Assembly: GCA_031276035.1 (NCBI GenBank)
Contig: JAISNV010000043.1
Coordinates: 1-64,000 of the forward strand
DNA length: 64,000 nucleotides
Reading direction: 5' to 3'
From: Bacteroidales bacterium
GTDB taxonomy: Bacteria > Bacteroidota > Bacteroidia > Bacteroidales > BM520
A model generated the notes under the pieces. It ran no database searches. It was not told where the DNA came from and worked only from the letters and a program-made list of their open reading frames with translations. Position numbers and translations under genes: made by a program. Of this stretch, positions 54,220 through 63,796 are shown in pieces. Numbering within the stretch: the first letter of the stretch is position 1; every line of letters starts with the position of its first letter.

Positions 54220-55797
54220 ATGAAATATTTTTCTTTACCGAAGATATTGGTCGTTGTAATAATTGGAGTTTTGATTGCAAGAAAAATTATTGTGGACACA
54301 AATACTGCTATAATTATTTCATGCGGGTTTATTGTTTTTATTATAATCGGAAGTATTTTATTTAACAAACACTTCTATAAATATAGACTATTGCATGTAA
54401 TTGTAATACTTCCTTGTCTTTTAGCTGGCTTAACATTGCAGGTTACAAACAATAGTATTTTCTACAATTATGAAACAACCGAATTTCAAAAAAGCACATT
54501 ATTGAAAGTTACTTCAACACCTAAATTAAAAGGGAAAAATTATCGATTTAAATGTAAAATTATCAATCATAAAAATATTCCGAATGCTTTTGTATATATC
54601 AGAAATAATGAAATTGAAGTTTTACCTAAAAGATATGATATAATTCAAACAAACAAAAAGATAAATCTTATTGAGAATAGTGAAACGAGTACTTTCGATT
54701 TCAAAAAATACTGCATTAACAACAATATTGCATATTCGATTTATATAAACAATTCGGATATAAATTTAGTTGATTTGAATAATAGGAAAACTCATTTATT
54801 TTTTGAAAAGATTCAAGAAAGTTTGGCAAATAGATTAATGTATTATTTACAGGATAGCATTTACTATTCCATTGCTGCCGCCTTAATTTTGGGATATGAT
54901 CAATTGACACATGAAACTCGAAGTACTTTTTCCGCAACTGGTGCTATTCATGTTTTATGTGTTTCCGGTTTACATGTTTCAACTATTTTCATGCTGATTA
55001 CTTTTTTCCTAAAACCATTAAACAATTTATATTTCAGAAGATATATAACTCCAATCATAACACTAATTCTTTTATGGGTATATGCCGCAATAACCGGATT
55101 TTCACCATCAGTTGCACGAGCATCATTTATGCTTAGTTTTATTTTAATAGGAAGGCTGATAAACAGAGATGTTATTACAATAAACGCATTATGCGGCGCT
55201 GCAATAATAATGATAATATCGAATCCCAATATTATTTACAATGTTGGATTTCAGTTGTCTTTCGGAGCGGTTTTTGGAATTATATTCTTCAATAATGAAA
55301 TAAATAACAGGCTATTAAAAATTAATGAACTGACAAAGAAGATAAGATATTTTCCGACCAAACTATTAGAAAAAATATTGGGATTAATTTCAGTTTCAAT
55401 ATCAGTTCAAATGTTATTAGCTCCTGCATTACTGTATTATTTTAAGATTTTTCCTAATTATTTTTTATTTGCCAATATGGCAGCAATTCCATTAGCAACT
55501 ATTATTCTTTATTTAGGAATATTTTTATTGATTATTTCACCAATAGAGTTTTTAGCATCCATTGTCGGTAAAGCATTATATTTCATTATAAAACTGTTAC
55601 TATCAAGCATTAACTTCATTCATAATATTCCATTTTCAACATGTGAGATATCCGGATTAAAAATCAGCCAGGTATTACTATGCCTAATCTTTATCTTCAT
55701 CTTTATTAATTTATTAAGATTCGGGTTATCAGCGAAAAAAATTATATACAGCTTGATAGTTATTATTATATTTATAGTTAGTTTGATAATTCAATAA
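54220..55797 (+). CDS. comEC: ComEC/Rec2-type DNA uptake channel, short form
   Basis: From ATG 54220 this is a 525-residue inner-membrane protein (an ATG at 54184 adds 12 residues). It has two N-terminal TM helices, a DUF4131-like OB part (~residues 90-180; LKVTSTPKLKGKNYRFKCKI) and the Competence domain with many TM helices. The domain is marked by GAIHVLCVSGLHVSTIFML near residue 245, TGFSPSVARASFM and NVGFQLSFGAVFG. ComEC carries single-stranded DNA across the inner membrane in natural transformation. The C-terminal metallo-beta-lactamase domain of larger homologues is absent, as in many Bacteroidota. Confidence 0.9.
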   Translation: MKYFSLPKILVVVIIGVLIARKIIVDTNTAIIISCGFIVFIIIGSILFNKHFYKYRLLHVIVILPCLLAGLTLQVTNNSIFYNYETTEFQKSTLLKVTSTPKLKGKNYRFKCKIINHKNIPNAFVYIRNNEIEVLPKRYDIIQTNKKINLIENSETSTFDFKKYCINNNIAYSIYINNSDINLVDLNNRKTHLFFEKIQESLANRLMYYLQDSIYYSIAAALILGYDQLTHETRSTFSATGAIHVLCVSGLHVSTIFMLITFFLKPLNNLYFRRYITPIITLILLWVYAAITGFSPSVARASFMLSFILIGRLINRDVITINALCGAAIIMIISNPNIIYNVGFQLSFGAVFGIIFFNNEINNRLLKINELTKKIRYFPTKLLEKILGLISVSISVQMLLAPALLYYFKIFPNYFLFANMAAIPLATIILYLGIFLLIISPIEFLASIVGKALYFIIKLLLSSINFIHNIPFSTCEISGLKISQVLLCLIFIFIFINLLRFGLSAKKIIYSLIVIIIFIVSLIIQ

Positions 55798-55890
55798 AGT
55801 ATATAATTAAAAAAATTGCAATATTTAAAAGCACATAATGTTAAATTTCATTTTTTTTACGAAAAACTTAACAAACATAAAAAAGATTAT

Positions 55891-55899
55891 TATCTTTGC
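55891..55899 (+). promoter_or_regulatory. Probable -7 box of the ECF sigma factor
   Basis: TATCTTTGC (TAnnTTTGC), 130 bases before the ATG at 56030. Confidence 0.45.
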
Positions 55900-56029
55900 A
55901 TATCGTATATGTGCGAATTAAGCATTGTTGACACTTTTGCACGATATTTGATAATGATAAAATCTGTTTAATTAAATTATTGCCTATTGACAAGACCCTT
56001 ACAATTTTAATTTTAATTGTAAAATTTAG

Positions 56030-56620
56030 ATGAAAGAAAGTTTTAAATTATCTGATAATGAACTCATAGCTAATTATCTAAATGGGGATATGTATAGCAT
56101 GGAAATTTTAGTTAATAGGTATAAGGGAAAAGTTTACTCTTACATACTAATGATTGTTAAAGATGACGTACTTGCTGACGACATTTTTCAAGAAACTTTT
56201 ATTAAGGCCATCCAAACTCTTCGCTCTGGTGTATATAAAGAAGAAGGAAAGTTTATCCAATGGATAAATCGGATTGCACATAATCTTATTATTGATAATT
56301 ATAGAAAAGAGAAACGTTTAGGTACTACCGGAACAATAGATGTGGATAAATTGGCTGGGGTCAATGATTTCTTGGTAGATTCTATTGAAGACTCTCTTAT
56401 TAGACGTCAACATGAAGAACAACTTGTTAAACTTCTTGATCTTCTACCGGAAGAACAAAAAGAAGTTGTAAAGTTACGCCATTACTGTGATCTCAGTTTT
56501 AAAGATATTGCCGCTCTTACTGATGTTAGTATTAATACAGCCTTAGGAAGAATGAGATACGCCATCATTAATCTCAGAAAGATTATTGAGGAGCAGAATA
56601 TTACGTTGATGGAACGATAA
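56030..56620 (+). CDS. ECF RNA polymerase sigma factor
   Basis: This 196-residue protein has sigma region 2 (ELIANYLNGDMYSMEILVNRY, DDIFQETFIKAIQTL) and region 4 (LLPEEQKEVVKLRHYCDLSF, ALTDVSINTALGRMRYAI), with no region 1.1 or 3, as in extracytoplasmic-function sigma factors. It would direct RNA polymerase to its own promoter set. No FecR-type or other anti-sigma gene follows, so how it is controlled is not apparent. It is followed by a small conserved-looking ORF. Confidence 0.92.
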   Translation: MKESFKLSDNELIANYLNGDMYSMEILVNRYKGKVYSYILMIVKDDVLADDIFQETFIKAIQTLRSGVYKEEGKFIQWINRIAHNLIIDNYRKEKRLGTTGTIDVDKLAGVNDFLVDSIEDSLIRRQHEEQLVKLLDLLPEEQKEVVKLRHYCDLSFKDIAALTDVSINTALGRMRYAIINLRKIIEEQNITLMER

Positions 56621-57003
56621 AAAACTCTAAGTGTTGAGTTCCGATTATTCGTAGTTCATGTATCCAAAAGGAATTTATTTTTTAATAATAATATTTCTGT
56701 AGATTGAATCTCAGGATTTATACATTTTTATTTTGCAGCTACATTTTTAAAATTGGATTCTTATTTCTTTAATATTAAGATTGTGTAGTAAACATTTAAT
56801 AAACTGCGATTTATAATTCGCCTCTATCTTACTTATCCTGAATTCCATTGATTAAAAAGTCTTAGACATTTATTACCCATTCATCTAATAATCACATTAT
56901 CACGCAATCACATTATCACATCAAAAAAATTCCTCTTCCGAACAATTTTTGCCCCCCAATACCGTTATCAATATGTAAATTATTGTTTAACTAACCCTAA
57001 TCT
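56621..57003. other. Gap between sigma factor and small ORF
   Basis: This 383-base AT-rich gap holds two copies of ATCACATTATCAC at 56891-56903 and 56907-56919 (16-base period). I see no gene, promoter box or terminator that I can support. Confidence 0.4.
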
Positions 57004-57207
57004 ATGAAAAAAGATTTACTTTACTTATTATCAAATTATTACAATTTAACAAATAAATCGGAAAAGACTGATTGTTCTATGCGAAATTCTATGGAAATTC
57101 CGCTTCCAAAATCAACTCAGAAAAGGGTTGATAATATTTTAAAATACGCTAATTATCAACTGATTCTGGATAAAGCGTACAAATCTGGTTCTTATTTGCT
57201 TAATTAA
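57004..57207 (+). CDS. Small protein of unknown function
   Basis: This 67-residue ORF (MKKDLLYLLSNYYNLTNKSE to AYKSGSYLLN) ends five bases before the nth start. The middle MEIPLPKSTQKRVDNILKYA resembles a short motif (P-x-x-x-T-x-x-x-I-x-x-Y/F-A) that I recall from small Bacteroidota proteins encoded after sigma-factor genes. That recollection is uncertain. No membrane segment or catalytic motif is seen. Its tight packing with nth supports its being translated. Confidence 0.55.
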   Translation: MKKDLLYLLSNYYNLTNKSEKTDCSMRNSMEIPLPKSTQKRVDNILKYANYQLILDKAYKSGSYLLN

Positions 57208-57212
57208 TATTT

Positions 57213-57839
57213 GTGACGGATAAAATTAAATTCTTAATTGAGTACTTCACTAAAAATATGCCCGAGCCTGAAACGGAACTCGCATATAAAGATGAGTATC
57301 AGTTAGTCGTTGCGGTTGTGCTGTCTGCTCAATGCACCGACAAACGTGTTAATATTATTACTCCTCCATTTTTTGAAAAATTTCCGAATTTCGAATCTTT
57401 AGCCTCAGCTTCGTTTGAAGAAGTATATCAACTTATAAAATCTTGTACTTATCCGAATAATAAATCGAAGAATCTAATAAAACTTGCTCAAACTGTTTGT
57501 AATGAATACGATGGCATTTTGCCTCAAACTCGTGATGAGTTGGAAAAACTTCCGGGTATAGGCAGAAAAACGGCTAATGTTGTTGCTTCAGTAGCTTTTA
57601 AAGAAGCTCGTTTTGCTGTCGACACGCACGTATTTAGAGTTGCTAATAGATTAGGTATTGTAAATGCAAAAAATCCTCTGGAAACAGAAAAACAACTAAT
57701 AAAATTATTTCCCGAAGCAGTTATTCCGGATGCACATCACTGGTTACTCCTTCACGGAAGATATTGTTGTACCGCAAGAAACCCAAAATGTGAGACTTGC
57801 GGAATCTCACAAATTTGTAAAAGTTTCGAGAAAAAATAG
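57213..57839 (+). CDS. nth: Endonuclease III
   Basis: This 208-residue base-excision repair glycosylase/AP lyase removes oxidised pyrimidines. It starts at GTG. The helix-hairpin-helix LEKLPGIGRKTANVVASVAF holds the catalytic Lys, and AVDTHVFRVANRLG the catalytic Asp. The four [4Fe-4S] cysteines are at the end (RYCCTARNPKCETCGISQIC). It directly precedes recA by 74 bases on the same strand. Confidence 0.95.
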   Translation: MTDKIKFLIEYFTKNMPEPETELAYKDEYQLVVAVVLSAQCTDKRVNIITPPFFEKFPNFESLASASFEEVYQLIKSCTYPNNKSKNLIKLAQTVCNEYDGILPQTRDELEKLPGIGRKTANVVASVAFKEARFAVDTHVFRVANRLGIVNAKNPLETEKQLIKLFPEAVIPDAHHWLLLHGRYCCTARNPKCETCGISQICKSFEKK

Positions 57840-57913
57840 TAAATTTGTAAAATTTTTTTCAAAAACTTGAGACATTTTGTCTTTTTCCCGATTAATAAGA
57901 AAATAACAAAACT

Positions 57914-58894
57914 ATGGATAATAATTCAGAAAAATTAAAAGCTTTACAACTTACCCTTGACAGAATTGAGAAAGCTTACGGTAAAGGTACCGTGATGAAA
58001 TTGGGTGATACAGAAATAGAAAGTGTTCCGGTGATTCCTTCTGGTTCATTAGGACTTGACATTGCACTTGGGGTAAAAGGATATCCGAAAGGCAGGATAA
58101 TAGAAATTTATGGTCCGGAAGCATCTGGAAAGACCACTCTCGCTTTGCATGCTATCGCACAATCTCAGAAAAACGGCGGATTAGCTGCTTTCATTGATGC
58201 TGAACATGCTTTCGACAGATTTTATGCTCAGAAATTAGGCGTAGATATTGAAAATCTTCTGGTTTCACAACCCGATTGCGGAGAACAAGCACTTGAAATT
58301 GCCGATGCACTTATAAGATCCGGCTCTATTGATATCATAGTAATTGACTCTGTAGCAGCACTTACACCAAAAAGTGAAATTGAAGGTGAAATGGGCGAAA
58401 ACAAAATCGGTTTACAAGCACGACTTATGTCGCAAGCACTTAGGAAATTAACCGCAACTATTTCAAAAACAGGTTCATGTTGCATCTTCATAAACCAATT
58501 ACGCGAAAAAATCGGAGTTCTATTTGGTAGCCCTGAAACAACAACCGGCGGTAACGCTCTTAAATTCTACTCTTCAATACGTCTTGACATACGCAGGATT
58601 TCTCAAATCAAAGATGGTGAAGAAGCTATAGGAAACCGCGTAAAGGTTAAAGTTGTAAAAAACAAAGTTGCACCTCCTTTTAAAGTTGCCGAATTCGACA
58701 TTCTTTTTGGAAAGGGTATTTCCAGAATAGGTGAACTTCTTGATATTGCAGTAAACTTAAATGTTGTAAAGAAAAGCGGTTCGTGGTATAGTTACGGTGA
58801 TACGAAACTTGGCCAGGGTAGAGATGCAGTAGTACAGATTCTTACTGATAATCCGGAACTTGCCGCTGAAATTGAATCTAAAGTATTACAATAA
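57914..58894 (+). CDS. recA: Recombinase RecA
   Basis: This 326-residue protein is the DNA recombination and SOS co-protease filament. Walker [14 protein letters not shown] near residue 65, Walker [22 protein letters not shown] and the DNA-binding loop 2 region with [18 protein letters not shown] are all intact. It lacks the long acidic C-terminal tail of E. coli RecA and ends at [10 protein letters not shown], slightly short for the family but complete in its core. Confidence 0.97.
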   Translation: MDNNSEKLKALQLTLDRIEKAYGKGTVMKLGDTEIESVPVIPSGSLGLDIALGVKGYPKGRIIEIYGPEASGKTTLALHAIAQSQKNGGLAAFIDAEHAFDRFYAQKLGVDIENLLVSQPDCGEQALEIADALIRSGSIDIIVIDSVAALTPKSEIEGEMGENKIGLQARLMSQALRKLTATISKTGSCCIFINQLREKIGVLFGSPETTTGGNALKFYSSIRLDIRRISQIKDGEEAIGNRVKVKVVKNKVAPPFKVAEFDILFGKGISRIGELLDIAVNLNVVKKSGSWYSYGDTKLGQGRDAVVQILTDNPELAAEIESKVLQ

Positions 58895-58956
58895 TTTATT
58901 GTTTAGAACTCAATTACTTTAAGATCTAAATTTAATAATTGACTCATAGGTTATTT

Positions 58957-59889
58957 ATGAAGAAACTTTCATATATCATCTTAATATTATTAATTGCATT
59001 CGGTGCTTGTAAGAATAATAATCCGATTAAAACAAATAATACGGAGAATCAAGAAGTAAAAATCCCATGTAATGATTTACCGCTTCTTGATTCTTTGATA
59101 CTTGTTGATTCTTTAAATGGAGATTTGTATTCTTGCCGCGCAGAAATCTATTTCGATAAAGGAAGATATCCAGAAGCATTATATGACATTAACAGTGCAT
59201 TAATGTTAAAAGGACAAAATATTCCTGATTTATTAATGCTTTCCGATATATATTATATGCTTGGGAATTTTCAATATGCACGAACAGCCATTGCTGAAGC
59301 GGAAAAAATTGACAGTGAAGATTATACCGTATATTATGCCTATGGCAAACATAATTTCAGAACAGGAAATTTTGAATTAGCTAAAGGATATCTCGCTAAA
59401 TCTATTCAAAAACATCCGTTAAATCCTCAATCTTATTTTGTATTAGGACAAATTGCCGCTTTGGAAGAAGATACTGCAAGAGCCATTACGTATTTTCAAA
59501 ACGCTATCCAAGCAGATTACGAATTTAATCCGGCTTATTTACAGCTTGCGGTACTTAACATCGAACAGAATCCAGAACTTGTACCTCAATATCTTCAAAA
59601 TGCTATAAGCGTAAAGGAAGACAATCCACATGCGTATTTTCTGCTTGGTGTTTATTATCAGGAAAATGAAGAATACGACAAAGCAAAAGATTGTTTCCTC
59701 AATTCATATATTTATGATAAGAAAAATAAGATGACATGCTTTAATTTAGGCTATATTTATTTAACGGAACTTATGTATTTTGATTCTGCAGCATTTTGGT
59801 TTGAAAAGACTTTAGCTCTCGATCCTGATTTTAAGGAGGCTCAACACAATTATAATTACAGTTTGGAACTTATGAAAGAAGATATTTAA
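58957..59889 (+). CDS. TPR lipoprotein
   Basis: From ATG 58957 this is a 310-residue lipoprotein (signal MKKLSYIILILLIAFGAC, Cys18). An ATG at 58939 would add six residues before the signal. Several tetratricopeptide repeats follow from ~residue 50, e.g. AEIYFDKGRYPEALYDINSA, YYMLGNFQYARTAIAEAEK, AYGKHNFRTGNFELAKGYL, FVLGQIAALEEDTARAITYF and AFWFEKTLALDPDFKEAQHN. Such proteins are scaffolds, often for envelope complexes. The partner is unknown. It is 62 bases after recA and 16 before the radical SAM gene. Confidence 0.87.
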   Translation: MKKLSYIILILLIAFGACKNNNPIKTNNTENQEVKIPCNDLPLLDSLILVDSLNGDLYSCRAEIYFDKGRYPEALYDINSALMLKGQNIPDLLMLSDIYYMLGNFQYARTAIAEAEKIDSEDYTVYYAYGKHNFRTGNFELAKGYLAKSIQKHPLNPQSYFVLGQIAALEEDTARAITYFQNAIQADYEFNPAYLQLAVLNIEQNPELVPQYLQNAISVKEDNPHAYFLLGVYYQENEEYDKAKDCFLNSYIYDKKNKMTCFNLGYIYLTELMYFDSAAFWFEKTLALDPDFKEAQHNYNYSLELMKEDI

Positions 59890-59905
59890 TAATATTCGGA
59901 GATAT

Positions 59906-60961
59906 ATGAATAAACGCAGATTAAGGAAGGCTATTTCTAGAATAAGAAAATTACCTAAAAACAAATATTTTTTTAAATATATTTCTAATAAATTCAGACA
60001 TTTTTATTACCGAGTTACCAAATCCAACAAAGTTGCCTACCCTTCTACCATAATGCTCGAACTTACAAACAGATGTAATCTTGCATGCACCACTTGCCCC
60101 CGCGTTTATGCTTACGGCAAACAAATGGATCAGGGTTCAATAAAAATTGAACAGGCTAAAAAAATAATTGATGAGCTTTGGCCTTATTTAGATTCTATCG
60201 GCTTAACAGGTATGGGTGAAACTTTCTTATACAAAGATATAGAACAAATTATAGATTATATAAAATTGAAAAACAAAGGTATTATTATATCTGTTTCTAC
60301 TAATGCAATGCTTCCCGATTTTCTAAATATAGTTTCTAAACTAATTGGGAAAATAGATACTATTCAAATTTCTACAGACGGATTAAATGATATTTACGAG
60401 AAGATCCGTATTAATGCAAAGTTTGAAACATTAGATACTAATCTTCGTGAACTTGTTAAACTTGCTAAGAATTCGGATACTACCTTAATGATGAATATGG
60501 TAGTAACAAAAGAAAATTATATGCAGATGGCAGCGCTTGTACAATATGCTGAGGAAATCGGCATACAATATATGGACTATACAAAATTTAATCTTGCATG
60601 TGTTACTGATATTGATGTTTCTTATTATGATTTTTATAAATCGGAAGAATTCATACATGCATTAGAGGAATTGGAAAAAATTAAAGAAACAACTAAAAAC
60701 GTAACTGTCTCCAATAGAAGTTTCTACGACAAACCCTCATTTAAAAATTGTCCTTTCCCATGGAGTCACTTTTATATTTGTTGGGATGGATATATTACGC
60801 CCTGCTGCGCAAAGCCTTTTCCTAAAGAATATAACTACGGTAATGTTTTCGAAACGTCTGTTATGGATGTTTTAAATAATACGAAATTTATAGCATGGCG
60901 AAAACTATGGAGAGAAAATAAAGCTCCGGAATTCTGTGATAAATGTCATTTTATAATTTAA
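59906..60961 (+). CDS. Radical SAM/SPASM domain protein
   Basis: This 351-residue protein has the radical SAM motif in MLELTNRCNLACTTCPRVY (CxxxCxxC), the GMGETFLYKDIEQIIDYI glycine motif and ISTDGLND. A C-terminal SPASM segment carries further cysteines (CPFPWSHFYICWDGYITPCC and CDKCHFII). The first ~35 residues are highly basic (MNKRRLRKAISRIRKL). SPASM proteins modify peptides or act in cofactor or glycan synthesis. No precursor peptide is evident beside it, so the substrate is unknown. Its start is 16 bases after the TPR lipoprotein, so co-transcription is likely. Confidence 0.9.
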   Translation: MNKRRLRKAISRIRKLPKNKYFFKYISNKFRHFYYRVTKSNKVAYPSTIMLELTNRCNLACTTCPRVYAYGKQMDQGSIKIEQAKKIIDELWPYLDSIGLTGMGETFLYKDIEQIIDYIKLKNKGIIISVSTNAMLPDFLNIVSKLIGKIDTIQISTDGLNDIYEKIRINAKFETLDTNLRELVKLAKNSDTTLMMNMVVTKENYMQMAALVQYAEEIGIQYMDYTKFNLACVTDIDVSYYDFYKSEEFIHALEELEKIKETTKNVTVSNRSFYDKPSFKNCPFPWSHFYICWDGYITPCCAKPFPKEYNYGNVFETSVMDVLNNTKFIAWRKLWRENKAPEFCDKCHFII

Positions 60962-61616
60962 ATGACAATATAAGCTATTGTTTTTTGAGTTATCGTTTTG
61001 AATAATTTATATATGCTACAGCAGGAACATATTCTTTAACATCCATATTCAAATCGTCTTACAATAATATTATTTTCTTTATCTACTTCTGCAACCTATA
61101 TTATTAACCAAACTTTTGCGCAAATCTCTACAGACTTAAGTAGGAAAAATGATATATTAGCAACTCTTTTAAATAAAAAACGGTAGAAGGAAAAAACTGA
61201 ATAATAGAAAGTAAAAATAAAATTCTACAAACATTGTTAATGATAAATAATAAAATTAACTGTAAATTTATTACACATTTGCGTCTAAATTATTTATAAT
61301 TGCTCTTGTTTAAATCCAACTAACGTATTGACAATAATCACCATATGATTGCGGCACGATTTTCGATCTAATTTTATATCTTTTTTATAATGATAAATAT
61401 ATTCACTTGAGTCCGGAGTTAAATGTTAATATTTAATTCCGGATTTAAATTTATAAGTTATCGATGATTGATAATTAAACATTTATTCTTTTTACATTTA
61501 TTTTGTATCTATCCCCATTTTTTTATAGTTTTGCGTTTAAATGGGGATGTATTACATAATCATACTTTTCCATTTTAATTTAATAATGCAATTAATAATT
61601 ATCAACATCAATAAGT
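60962..61616. other. Long gap before the zinc-peptidase gene
   Basis: This 655-base AT-rich gap holds the promoter at 61502-61534. On the minus strand at 60990-61095 two overlapping frames read as protein-like segments (VAEVDKENNIIVRRFE, then MDVKEYVPAVAYINYSKR to a stop), possibly a frameshifted coding relic. I see no other feature. Confidence 0.4.
61502..61534 (+). promoter_or_regulatory. Promoter of the zinc-peptidase lipoprotein
   Basis: TTTG (61502-61505), a 20-base gap and TAGTTTTGC (61526-61534) fit the -33/-7 consensus. The start codon is 82 bases downstream. Confidence 0.6.
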
Positions 61617-63656
61617 ATGAAAAATCACATCACAATCATCTTAATCACAATTATTTTCACTTCATGTTCAACAAAAAACAAGGAGCAACAATTAAGTGTT
61701 ATCTCTGATGAAACAATTATCAATACTATTAAAGTAATTAAGGATAAATATCCGAATGTAAATAACGATTTATTGACAAGGGGCGTTAAGCACACTGCAA
61801 ATTTCTGGATGAATGACGACGGAACTGCTAATGATTTTCAAGAGTTCTGCAAGCACAATTTCGTTTCTAATCCGGAAAATAAAGAAATATTATTTAATAA
61901 ACTTCAAAATAATTTTGAAATATTATTCGGCAATTTCAATAAAATGAGTGTTGATTTAAAACTTCCGTTGCATGTTATTGGTGACGAAATTCACTTTATT
62001 GATGAAATCTTCGGAGCTTGGGAGCCTTACGCTCATTTCACTGACGATATTTTCTCTTCCAAGATTGCTTTTATTATAACATTGAATTTTCCTTTTTATA
62101 ATTTAGAAGAAAAAAATAATTTTGGAAAAGATTGGAGCAGATTAGAATGGGCTTATGCGCGTATGGGAGATGTTGTTACCTCAAGAGTTCCTGCTAACAT
62201 CAGTCAAGACATTGCTGCTGCATCAACTCAGGCCGACAATTATATTTCAAATTATAATATAATAATGGGAAATCTTCGTAATGAGAATTCCGAAAAACTT
62301 TTTCCGGATGGAATGAATCTAATCACTCATTGGGGTTTGCGTGATGAACTCAAATCAAATTATTCCGATAATATTATAGGACTGGAAAAACAAAGAATTA
62401 TTTATGGTGTAATGAAGCATATTATAAATCAAACAATTCCAGAACAGGTTATTAATAATGATAAATATATTTGGTATCCAATTTCAAATAAAGTTTTCAA
62501 AGACGAAAAAGAAATCACTGTAAAAGCCGAACCAAATACTCGTTACCAACAACTATTTAATCTTGCAATGGCTTATAAATCTTCCGACAAATTTAATCCT
62601 ACATATCCAACTTATATTCAACGTTCTTTTGATCAATCAATGGAAGTATCTTATGATGAAATAGAAAGGATGTTCATTGACTTTATAAGCGATCCTGTTG
62701 TTGCTGAAGTTGGAAAATTGATTGAGTCTCGTTTAGGAAGAAAATTAGAACCATTTGATATTTGGTACGACGGATTTAAATCGAGAAGTAGTATATCCGA
62801 AGATGTTCTTTCTAATAAAACTCGTGAATTATATCCCAGTACTCATGCTTTTCAGCACGGACTTGAGGATATTCTTTTAAAGTTAGGCTTTACAAAAGAC
62901 AAAGCAAAAGAAATATGTTCAAAAATTACTGTTGATGCTTCACGCGGCGCCGGTCATGCATGGGGAGCACAAATGCGTTCCGATAATGCGCGCCTCCGCA
63001 GCAGGATAGGATCAGATGGAATGGATTACAAAGGTTATAATATCGCAATTCATGAATTCGGACACAATGTTGAACAAACTATTTCTCTTCATGATGTTGA
63101 CAACTATATCATGAATGGTGTTCCAAATACCGGATTTACAGAAGCTCTGGCGTTCATATTTCAAAAAAGAGATCTTGAACTCCTCGGTTATAATACTAAT
63201 GATCCGAATAAAGATGCCATGCTAACTCTTGATATTTTCTGGGGATGTTATGAAATTATGGGTGTTTCATTGGTTGATATGCGCACATGGAAATGGTTCT
63301 ACGAGAATCCGAATGCAACAGTAGAAGATTTAAAAGCAACCATCATTAAAAATGCAACTGAAATCTGGAATCAATATTACGCAAAAGTTTTGGGAGAAAC
63401 TGACTCTCCTATTTTGGCCATTTATTCTCACATGATTGACGTTCCATTGTATTTACCAAATTATCCTTATGGACATATCATTGAATATCAATTAGAAAAT
63501 CATATTAAGGATAAAGATTTTGCAGATGAAGTTATTAGAATATTCTCCGAAGGAAGACTGACTCCGAATATTTGGATGCAAGAAGCTGTCGGTAATAAGG
63601 TATCAACAAAGCCATTGCTTGAATCTACCAAAGCACAATACTTATTATTGAAATAA
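61617..63656 (+). CDS. Zinc metallopeptidase-like lipoprotein
   Basis: This 679-residue protein has a lipoprotein signal (MKNHITIILITIIFTSC, Cys17). A gluzincin-type zinc motif IAIHEFGHNVEQTIS (HExxH) lies near residue 480, and NTGFTEALAFIFQ about 30 residues further on carries a likely third-ligand Glu. The bulk is helical, somewhat like M3/M32-type peptidases, but I do not recognise a named family. It would act as an envelope-anchored peptidase, on the periplasmic or surface side. It has its own full promoter. Confidence 0.75.
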   Translation: MKNHITIILITIIFTSCSTKNKEQQLSVISDETIINTIKVIKDKYPNVNNDLLTRGVKHTANFWMNDDGTANDFQEFCKHNFVSNPENKEILFNKLQNNFEILFGNFNKMSVDLKLPLHVIGDEIHFIDEIFGAWEPYAHFTDDIFSSKIAFIITLNFPFYNLEEKNNFGKDWSRLEWAYARMGDVVTSRVPANISQDIAAASTQADNYISNYNIIMGNLRNENSEKLFPDGMNLITHWGLRDELKSNYSDNIIGLEKQRIIYGVMKHIINQTIPEQVINNDKYIWYPISNKVFKDEKEITVKAEPNTRYQQLFNLAMAYKSSDKFNPTYPTYIQRSFDQSMEVSYDEIERMFIDFISDPVVAEVGKLIESRLGRKLEPFDIWYDGFKSRSSISEDVLSNKTRELYPSTHAFQHGLEDILLKLGFTKDKAKEICSKITVDASRGAGHAWGAQMRSDNARLRSRIGSDGMDYKGYNIAIHEFGHNVEQTISLHDVDNYIMNGVPNTGFTEALAFIFQKRDLELLGYNTNDPNKDAMLTLDIFWGCYEIMGVSLVDMRTWKWFYENPNATVEDLKATIIKNATEIWNQYYAKVLGETDSPILAIYSHMIDVPLYLPNYPYGHIIEYQLENHIKDKDFADEVIRIFSEGRLTPNIWMQEAVGNKVSTKPLLESTKAQYLLLK

Positions 63657-63796
63657 TTGTTTTGGATATAAAATTGATAATACGGGTTAGATGAGTCAAT
63701 TACCTATTTAATAATTTGAAAAACTTTATCAATATATTCTGATTATCGGTTTTAGTTCGTTATTATATTTTTATTTAAAATAACATTACATATTTT

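Noticed and set aside
56891..56919. CRISPR-like short repeats
   Set aside because: Only two copies of a 13-base AT-rich motif with a 3-base gap and no cas genes.
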